Shown one piece after another: positions 15,785-20,536 of a stretch of DNA of 20,536 bases. The stretch spans positions 1 through 20,536 of the forward strand of contig CALHBW010000055.1 of NCBI GenBank assembly GCA_937930625.1. The letters run 5' to 3'. The DNA is from an uncultured Saprospiraceae bacterium (lineage in GTDB: Bacteria; Bacteroidota; Bacteroidia; Chitinophagales; Saprospiraceae). The first letter of the stretch is position 1; every line of letters begins with the position of its first letter. Under the pieces are notes generated by a model. That model did no database searches and was not told the origin of the DNA. It saw only the letters and a list, made by a program, of their open reading frames with translations. Made by a program: the position numbers and the translations under genes.

Positions 15785-15930
15785 GTAGTGTTCGACTAAA
15801 GTATGGTTGAGCAAATTCCGGTGTCGTCAGACGAATTCAGTTGTAAATAGAACGTATTTGAGTGATAAAACCACCATTTTTTATAAAATCCTTCGTCTGC
15901 CGACTATTCCATACTTTAATCGAACACCAC
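15785..15930. repeat. 146-bp inverted-repeat element (MITE-like)
   Basis: GTAGTGTTCGACTAAAGTATGG (15785-15806; core GTGTTCGACTAAAGTATGG) pairs with the complement of CCATACTTTAATCGAACAC (15909-15927) with few mismatches. Internal copies of the near-palindrome TCGTCAGACGA (15824-15834) and TTCGTCTGCCGA (15892-15903) recall the internal motif of the element at 1909-2239. It occupies most of the 304-bp spacer before pgk; no gene is seen in it. Confidence 0.75.
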
Positions 15931-16066
15931 CTAAAAATGAATTTATTGGACTATTAAAATAACGTAAGCAGCAAAAAGTTGTGTGAGGATAAATATTTTA
16001 AAAATCAAAAAAACTCCTATCATATAAAATAAGCCACAAATTTTACAGATTTTTGCAATACGAAAA

Positions 16067-17302
16067 ATGACGACTCCTCAACACTACAACTCGCTATACA
16101 TGAATTTAGATTTTAAAAATAAAAACACACTAATACGTGTAGATTTCAACGTACCTCTAAATGATAAATACGAAATCACGGACGATACACGCATCCGTGC
16201 GGCATTGCCCACTATCAAGCATATCCTTAATCAAGGCGGAGCTGTCGTATTAATGTCGCACTTGGGGCGTCCGATGAAAAAACTAAAACCGGATGGTAGT
16301 ATCAATCGTGAAAAATTCACCCTCCAGCATGTCGTTGAGCATCTCTCTGATTTGCTGAATACTGCTGTACAATTTTGCCCCCAAACCATCGGCAAAACCG
16401 CCATGCAAATGGCATTTGAACTCAAACAAGGCGAAGTCCTGCTACTCGAAAACACCCGCTTTGAAGAAGGCGAAAAAAAGGGCGATAAAAACCTTGCCCG
16501 ACGCCTTGCTTCTCTTGCTACCTACTACGTCAATGATGCTTTCGGCAGCGCGCACCGCGCCCATACATCGACTACGACAGTAGCTGATTTTTTTGACAAA
16601 GACCATAAATGTTTTGGTTTTTTGATGGAAAAAGAACTTAAAAATGCCAATCGCGTACTCAACAATCCCGAACATCCGCTAACGGCAATCGTAGGCGGCG
16701 CAAAAGTATCTGATAAAATTTTGCTCCTCGAAAAACTCATCGAACTCGCTGATAACGTGCTAATTGGAGGTGGAATGTCATATACCTTCTTCCGCGCACA
16801 AGGCGGTACTACGGGCAAATCGCTCGTAGAAGAAGATAAAATCGACCTCGCCAAAAAACTCCTTAAAAAAGCCGAATCAGAGAACACAAAATTATACCTT
16901 CCAAAAGACTCCATCGTCGCCGATGCCTTTAAAGCAGATGCCAATACCGACATCGTAAACAGTGGCGAAATCAAAGGAGAATGGATGGGCTTGGACATAG
17001 GACCAGAGGCAGCAGCAGCGTTTTCCGAAGTCATTAAAAATTCAAAAACTATCTTGTGGAATGGTCCGATGGGCGTATCTGAGATGCCTGCATTCGCCGA
17101 AGGCACAAAAGCCATCGCCCAAGCCTGTGCAGCAGCTACTAAAAACGGCGCGTTTTCGCTCGTCGGTGGTGGCGATTCGGTAGCAGCAGTCAATCAAATG
17201 GGCTTGGCAAACGAAGTAAGTTACGTCTCCACAGGCGGCGGTGCGATGCTCGAACTCTTGGAAGGAAAAACCCTGCCCGGCGTTGCGGCGATTTTGGGGT
17301 AG
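16067..17302 (+). CDS. pgk: Phosphoglycerate kinase
   Basis: Cytoplasmic enzyme of glycolysis and gluconeogenesis: 1,3-bisphosphoglycerate plus ADP gives 3-phosphoglycerate plus ATP. The 411 residues show the N-domain signature TLIRVDFNVPLND (21-33), SHLGRP (64-69), LLLENTRFEEGE (125-136), NDAFGSAHRAH (156-166), the hinge and C-domain IVGGAKVSDKI (208-218), LIGGGM (232-237), WNGPMGVSE (331-339) and the ATP-site GGGDSVAA (367-374). All are intact. The A-rich context favours ATG 16067, but ATG 16100 would give 400 residues, nearer the usual 390-400, and cannot be excluded. The gene stands alone on this strand; its TAG stop runs straight into the minisatellite at 17302. The glyceraldehyde-3-phosphate dehydrogenase gene, the preceding pathway step, lies 1.5 kb away on the other strand. 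Confidence 0.98.
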   Translation: MTTPQHYNSLYMNLDFKNKNTLIRVDFNVPLNDKYEITDDTRIRAALPTIKHILNQGGAVVLMSHLGRPMKKLKPDGSINREKFTLQHVVEHLSDLLNTAVQFCPQTIGKTAMQMAFELKQGEVLLLENTRFEEGEKKGDKNLARRLASLATYYVNDAFGSAHRAHTSTTTVADFFDKDHKCFGFLMEKELKNANRVLNNPEHPLTAIVGGAKVSDKILLLEKLIELADNVLIGGGMSYTFFRAQGGTTGKSLVEEDKIDLAKKLLKKAESENTKLYLPKDSIVADAFKADANTDIVNSGEIKGEWMGLDIGPEAAAAFSEVIKNSKTILWNGPMGVSEMPAFAEGTKAIAQACAAATKNGAFSLVGGGDSVAAVNQMGLANEVSYVSTGGGAMLELLEGKTLPGVAAILG

Positions 17303-17498
17303 TTGATTGGTTGATTGAGTTGATTGGTTGATTGGGTTGATTGAGTTGATTGGGTTGATTGGGTTGATTGGTTGATTGGTTTATTGAGTTGATTGGTTGA
17401 TTGGGTTGATTGGTTGATTGGGTTGATTGGGTTGATTGGGTTGATTGGTTGATTGGGTTGATTGGTTGATTGGGTTTATTAAGTTGATTGAGTTTATA
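17302..17498 (+). repeat. Minisatellite of 8/9-bp GTTGATTG(G/A) units
   Basis: About 23 head-to-tail units of GTTGATTG, GTTGATTGG, GTTGATTGA and GTTTATTGA, directly following the pgk stop codon. Mixed 8- and 9-bp units mean it is not a coding tandem repeat. Confidence 0.9.
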
Positions 17499-17558
17499 AT
17501 TTTGATTTTTTACCTCATGTATAGTAGTATGAAATAGAATTACACTTTTGAGATAAAA

Positions 17559-17726
17559 GGTGCAGTAGCACCGGCCCTATTTGTAACCGACGACTAACCC
17601 TCCACCTCTTTAGCCGCATAGCGGCGGCACTATTAAAATCGACGTATTAAGGGTGACGACGCTATGCGCCTTTTTCGATTTGGGGGAAGGTTTGTTGTTA
17701 CAAATAGTGCCGTCGCTATGCGACTA
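17559..17726. repeat. Palindromic repeat cluster in the pgk-glycosyltransferase spacer
   Basis: TAGCCGCATAGCGGCGGCAC (17611-17630, continuing TATT to 17634) is matched by an inverted copy at 17703-17726 (22 of 24 positions). CTATTTGTAAC (17577-17587) is inverted at 17697-17707. A small perfect hairpin GGTGCAGTAGCACC lies at 17559-17572. CGCTATGCG appears again near 17660. No gene is visible in 17499-17903. Confidence 0.8.
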
Positions 17727-17903
17727 TAAACAACTGATAATCAAATTTTTATAATTTCATTTTGAGCGGACAATTTAGAACTGCGCCCTTAGTTTTGAAA
17801 TTAATTTAACTAAAAAAAATAATAGTGAACGTTTTATAAATTTTTAAAATTACTATTTATTAAAAAACAAAAAATTGTACGAACTATTGATAGAGTAATT
17901 TCA

Positions 17904-18045
17904 CCCAATAAACCCAATAAACCCAATAAACCCAATAAACCCAATAAACCCAATAAACCCAATCAACTCAATAAACCAATCAACTCAATAAACCAATCAA
18001 CCCAATAAACCAATCAACCCAATAAACCCAATCAACTAAATAAAC
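17904..18045 (-). repeat. Minisatellite of CCCAATAAA / CCAATCAA units, inverted to the first
   Basis: Seven CCCAATAAA units from 17904 are followed by mixed CCCAATCAA, CTCAATAAA and CCAATCAA units up to 18045, three bases before the glycosyltransferase ATG at 18049. Read on the minus strand it is GTTGATTGG/GTTTATTGG, the same family as the array at 17302-17498. Confidence 0.9.
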
Positions 18046-18048
18046 TAC

Positions 18049-18810
18049 ATGTTAACCATCATCATCACCTGCTATAATGAAGCGCACAACATGCGCGACC
18101 TACTCGAATCGGTCAAGTGGGCAGATGAGATTATGGTCGTGGATTCGTATAGTACAGATGCGACCTTGGAGATTGCGCGAGAATACACTGATTTTATTTT
18201 ACAAAGAAAATATACTACACCCGCCAATCAAAAAAACTGGGCAATACCGCAAGCCAACCACGAATGGATTCTACTCTTAGACGCTGACGAACGCGTGACG
18301 AACACATTACGCGAAGAAGTTTTACAAATCATTGAAAATCAACCAAAGGAAGCCGCTTTTTGGATAGGTCGGGAAAATTATTTCATGGGAAAGCGAGTGC
18401 GATATAGCGGTTGGCAAAATGATGCAGTCATTCGCCTTTTCAAACGTGACGATTGCCGATACGACAATAAAGCCGTTCACGAAGAAATCGAAACCGAAGG
18501 AAAAATAGGACGATTACAAGCCAAATTAATCCACAATACGTACAAAGATATGGCGCATTTTTTAGAAAAAATGCGTCGATATGCGCGTCTTTCTGCACAA
18601 GATTATGCAAAAAAAACACCGCGCGTCACGCTTTACCATTTGTGGTTCAAACCCGCCTTTCGTTTTTTCAAGCACTATATCTTGAAACTTGGCTTTTTGG
18701 ATGGGAAAGTAGGCTTTATCATTAGCGTGATAATGGCATGGGGCGTTTTTCTGCGTTATTTAAACATCCTAGAAAATTCCAAATCCCAAATCCCAAATCC
18801 CAAAAAATAG
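18049..18810 (+). CDS. Family 2 glycosyltransferase, WaaE/KdtX-like
   Basis: The 253-residue protein probably adds a sugar to lipopolysaccharide core or another envelope glycan, working at the inner face of the cytoplasmic membrane. The GT-A fold starts at once (MLTIIITCYNEAHNMRDLLESV), with the nucleotide-sugar motif EIMVVDSYSTDATLEIA (27-43) and the metal-binding DxD-type motif ILLLDADERV (74-83); the REN..., RYSGW and VIRLFKRD segments (about 108-134) match the WaaE branch of small GT2 enzymes. A hydrophobic helical end (near 218-238) may touch the membrane. The last 13 residues (LENSKSQIPNPKK) are encoded by a CCCAAAT repeat and are probably not functional. The 9-bp array stops three bases before the ATG. 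The gene converges on gap. Confidence 0.88.
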   Translation: MLTIIITCYNEAHNMRDLLESVKWADEIMVVDSYSTDATLEIAREYTDFILQRKYTTPANQKNWAIPQANHEWILLLDADERVTNTLREEVLQIIENQPKEAAFWIGRENYFMGKRVRYSGWQNDAVIRLFKRDDCRYDNKAVHEEIETEGKIGRLQAKLIHNTYKDMAHFLEKMRRYARLSAQDYAKKTPRVTLYHLWFKPAFRFFKHYILKLGFLDGKVGFIISVIMAWGVFLRYLNILENSKSQIPNPKK

Positions 18811-18844
18811 AGCTTTGGAATTTGGAATTTGGTGCTTGGAATTT
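18775..18844. terminator. Hairpin of CCAAAT repeats between convergent genes
   Basis: AATTCCAAATCCCAAATCCC (18775-18794) can pair with the GGAATTTGGAATTTGG stretch (18817-18832). It covers the stop codon of the glycosyltransferase (18808-18810) and ends 7 bp before the stop of gap (18851). A bidirectional terminator is likely, though imperfect pairing lowers certainty. Confidence 0.55.
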
Positions 18845-18850
18845 GCCCTG

Positions 18851-19840
18851 CTACACCATAACCGCGAGGTCAGCCATACGAGCCGAATATCCGGCTTCAT
18901 TATCATACCAACCAATGATGCGTACTGTCTTTCCGTTGGCATCCGTTTTACCTGAATCAAAAATACAGGAATGTTGGTTGCCCACGATATCAGCCGAAAC
19001 AAGCGGGTCGGTAGAATATTCGAGAATACCTTTCATTGCGCCTTCTGCTTGTGCTTTGAAAGCTGCATTGATGGCTTCTACGGAGGCTTCTTTTGCCAGA
19101 TTGACCGTCAATTCGGTGATAGACCCCGTGATGATAGGCACACGAATCGCGCCGGCAGAGATTTTCCCCTTAGAACCGGGCAATACCCGTCCGAGTGCTG
19201 TTGCTGCACCTGTCGTGGTAGGAATCATATTGACCGCGCAAGCCCGCGCCCTACGAAGGTCTTTGTGCGGTCCGTCCTGAATATTTTGGTTGGCAGTATA
19301 AGCATGGATGGTGGTCATAAAACCATTGACAACTCCAAAGTTATCTTCCAAAATTTTGACCATCGGCGAAAGGCAATTCGTCGTACACGAAGCATTGGAA
19401 ATAATGCTCTGTGACGACTCATAAGTTCCTTCATTTGCGCCGAGTACAATCGTCGGAATATCAGCATCTTTTGCCGGAGCAGAAAGTACCACGCGCTTGG
19501 CACCGCCTTCTAAATGCAAACTCGCCTTCTCGCGTGTCAGGAAAAAACCCGTACATTCCAAGACCACATCTACATCAAGCTCCTTCCACGGCAGTTTGGC
19601 AGGGTCTCGCTCCGAGAGTGCGCGGATTTTTTTACCATTAATGATAATATAATCATCGTCGGCTGTCACCGTACCGTCAAATTTCCCTTGTGAGGAATCG
19701 AACTTAAACAAGTGCGCGAGCGTTGTATTGTCTGTTAAGTCGTTGACAGCAACAACTTCGACGTTTTCTTTTTGGAGTAAATTGCGTAAGGTTAGGCGTC
19801 CAATGCGCCCAAAACCATTGATAGCGATTCTTTTTGACAT
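18851..19840 (-). CDS. gap: Glyceraldehyde-3-phosphate dehydrogenase, type I, NAD-type
   Basis: Cytoplasmic glycolytic enzyme that oxidises glyceraldehyde 3-phosphate to 1,3-bisphosphoglycerate with NAD. The ATG at 19840 gives 329 residues (a TTG three codons earlier is rejected). Seen: Rossmann start KRIAINGFGRIGRLTLRN; VEVVAVNDLTD, whose aspartate at the end of the second strand favours NAD over NADP; the active-site SNASCTTNCLSPM with Cys152; the substrate-binding TTIHAYTANQNIQDG; RRARACAVNMIPTTTGAATALG; and the C-terminal GWYDNEAGYSARM. Length is normal. A TAATTTTGC match to the Bacteroidota -7 consensus lies upstream. The gene supplies the substrate used by pgk, 1.5 kb away, but the two are not cotranscribed. 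Confidence 0.98.
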   Translation of the reverse strand: MSKRIAINGFGRIGRLTLRNLLQKENVEVVAVNDLTDNTTLAHLFKFDSSQGKFDGTVTADDDYIIINGKKIRALSERDPAKLPWKELDVDVVLECTGFFLTREKASLHLEGGAKRVVLSAPAKDADIPTIVLGANEGTYESSQSIISNASCTTNCLSPMVKILEDNFGVVNGFMTTIHAYTANQNIQDGPHKDLRRARACAVNMIPTTTGAATALGRVLPGSKGKISAGAIRVPIITGSITELTVNLAKEASVEAINAAFKAQAEGAMKGILEYSTDPLVSADIVGNQHSCIFDSGKTDANGKTVRIIGWYDNEAGYSARMADLAVMV

Positions 19841-19873
19841 AAAAAACAACTTAGTGTTTAAAGTACAATAAGT

Positions 19874-19882
19874 GCAAAATTA
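19874..19882 (-). promoter_or_regulatory. Promoter -7 box of gap
   Basis: On the minus strand TAATTTTGC matches TAnnTTTGC exactly, 33 bp before the gap ATG. The corresponding -33 region shows only TTTC about 18 bases upstream, so the box is good and the -33 weak. Confidence 0.55.
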
Positions 19883-19923
19883 AACAAACTTTCATATTGA
19901 AACCATAATTTAGTGCTTTTAGT

Positions 19924-19956
19924 TTTTGATTTTATCAAATTTGCCATTATCTTTGC
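19924..19956 (+). promoter_or_regulatory. Bacteroidota-type promoter of the tRNA-Glu operon
   Basis: TTTTG (19924-19928) is followed after 19 bases by TATCTTTGC (19948-19956), fitting TTTG-N19-21-TAnnTTTGC exactly. The first tRNA gene starts 123 bp after the box. Confidence 0.8.
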
Positions 19957-19982
19957 ACACCGAAAGCAATGTTATAATAAAC

Positions 19983-20008
19983 AATGAGTGAATTTTGAAT
20001 GAGTGAAT
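19983..20008 (+). repeat. Third copy of the AATGAGTGAATTTTGAATGAG repeat
   Basis: The same sequence as the arms of the inverted repeat at 15249-15357, here as a single copy in the leader between the tRNA promoter and the first tRNA. Confidence 0.75.
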
Positions 20009-20078
20009 GAATGAATACTCTTATTCAAATGCAATTATTTAAGCATTTTATCATTTCAACATTCAAGCATTGTTACCA

Positions 20079-20150
20079 GGCCCGTTCGTCTATCGGCTAG
20101 GACGCCAGGTTTTCATCCTGGTAAGAGGGGTTCGATTCCCCTACGGGCTA
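20079..20150 (+). tRNA. tRNA-Glu (TTC), copy 1
   Basis: The 72 nt fold as a complete cloverleaf: acceptor GGCCCGT with ACGGGCT (G1-T72 wobble), a D arm GTCT...GGAC, an anticodon stem CCAGG/CCTGG around TTTTCAT with anticodon TTC, and a T arm AGGGG-TTCGATT-CCCCT. The discriminator is A; CCA is not encoded. It reads glutamate codons GAA and GAG. The promoter at 19924 and the terminator at 20391 frame it with the second copy. Confidence 0.97.
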
Positions 20151-20373
20151 CTTTTTTATCAATGCGATAATGCTGAAGTGCATTAATGCTACAATGAATG
20201 GAATTAACCATTCTTATTTAAGCATTACATCATTTAAGCATTGTAGCATTACCTCTGGCCCGTTCGTCTATCGGCTAGGACGCCAGGTTTTCATCCTGGT
20301 AAGAGGGGTTCGATTCCCCTACGGGCTACTTTCTTATTCATGCGATAATGCTGAAATGCGTTAATGCTACAAT
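20151..20373 (+). repeat. Tandem duplication flanks of the tRNA-Glu genes
   Basis: The sequence after each tRNA (about 20158-20195 and 20336-20373) shares ATGCGATAATGCTGAA and TTAATGCTACAAT, and the sequences before each share TATTTAAGCATT. The period of about 178 bp fits a tandem duplication. TAATGCTACAATG (20184-20196) also forms an inverted pair with CATTGTAGCATTA (20239-20251), which may guide processing between the tRNAs. Confidence 0.75.
20257..20328 (+). tRNA. tRNA-Glu (TTC), copy 2
   Basis: Base-for-base identical to the first copy (20079-20150), starting 178 bp later; the same cloverleaf and TTC anticodon. It is followed by the strong terminator at 20391. Confidence 0.97.
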
Positions 20374-20390
20374 AATTTAAGTTTTATAAA

Positions 20391-20427
20391 AGCGGAAATT
20401 TTCTTTCTGAAAATTTTCGCTTTTTTT
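20391..20427 (+). terminator. Rho-independent terminator of the tRNA-Glu operon
   Basis: AGCGGAAATTTTC (20391-20403) pairs with GAAAATTTTCGCT (20409-20421) with one G-T pair and a five-base loop, followed by a T run to 20427. It ends the tRNA transcript. Confidence 0.9.
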
Positions 20428-20447
20428 ATTTCAGGTACAGGAAAATA

Positions 20448-20505
20448 ATTTTGCGAAGCAAAATCCAATCAAAAATCAAAAATCCCTAAATCAAAAATCC
20501 CTAAA
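20448..20505. repeat. Small hairpin and 15-bp tandem repeat at the window end
   Basis: ATTTTGCGAAGCAAAAT (20448-20464) is a perfect hairpin with a 3-base loop. TCAAAAATCCCTAAA is repeated in tandem at 20476-20490 and 20491-20505. No gene is seen from 20428 to the end. Confidence 0.65.
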
Positions 20506-20536
20506 GTTTTTGTTGTATTTTTTTACTGCTCAATAT

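Noticed and set aside
16050..16066. Promoter -7 box GATTTTTGC just before pgk
   Set aside because: It has a T-to-G mismatch, no TTTG -33 box, and would put the start only a few bases before ATG 16067; it would only make sense with the later start at 16100.
16525..17193. 222-codon minus-strand frame inside pgk
   Set aside because: It lies wholly opposite a fully conserved pgk coding sequence and shows the Ser/Ala-rich composition typical of an antisense shadow.
17302..18045. Minisatellite arrays as a CRISPR array
   Set aside because: Units are 8-9 bp, contiguous and without unique spacers, and no cas genes are nearby.
20079..20328. tRNA-Glu as an integration (att) site for a mobile element
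   Set aside because: The duplicated tRNA copies are complete and 178 bp apart, and no integrase or phage gene is visible in the window.

Overview
The window looks like a chromosomal piece of a member of the Bacteroidota, most probably of the Saprospiria. The signs are a type IX secretion (T9SS) sorting domain, a DUF4837 lipoprotein, Saprospiria-style dockerin-like repeats (D-x-N-x-D-G, with a KHxDxNGDG second loop), promoters of the TTTG / TAnnTTTG type, no clear Shine-Dalgarno sequences, and AT-rich spacers full of short palindromic repeats. The placement is from recognised families and motifs; no database search was made.

Layout. 1-2630: an FkbM-like methyltransferase-like protein and an AlkA-type DNA glycosylase (both -), then an 800-bp spacer made of inverted repeats. 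2632-5954: a DUF4837 lipoprotein (+) converging on a two-gene unit (-) encoding a predicted outer-membrane barrel and a periplasmic TPR protein. 6387-10364: a very large secreted thermolysin-family (M4) metallopeptidase carrying two leucine-rich-repeat blocks, a dockerin-like pair, a cohesin-like region and a C-terminal 3-coathanger-stack-like domain. 10619-12192: one conserved gene apparently split by a -1 shift at an A7 run. 12254-13353: an orphan T9SS sorting domain and a small heat shock protein Hsp20. 14205-15762: a TraB/GumN-type lipoprotein converging on a small CoA-binding protein. 16067-19840: phosphoglycerate kinase, a family 2 glycosyltransferase and glyceraldehyde-3-phosphate dehydrogenase. 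20079-20328: two identical tRNA-Glu(TTC) genes with a clear promoter upstream and a strong terminator downstream.

How it fits together. gap and pgk catalyse consecutive steps of glycolysis, but they are transcribed in opposite directions and separated by the glycosyltransferase. The most suggestive regulatory signal is a gapless 74-bp sequence present twice (6223-6296 and 10442-10515). It contains a promoter-like TTTG-N20-CAACTTTG on the minus strand. One copy lies upstream of the barrel/TPR unit and the other upstream of the M4 peptidase, so the three envelope/secreted proteins may be co-regulated.

The second theme is repeats. Short palindromic or tandem repeats sit directly at, and often contain, the stop codons of at least five genes. 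A nested inverted structure with 8/9-bp minisatellite arms fills the whole pgk-glycosyltransferase spacer. I found no mobile-element transposase, CRISPR array, phage gene or rRNA.
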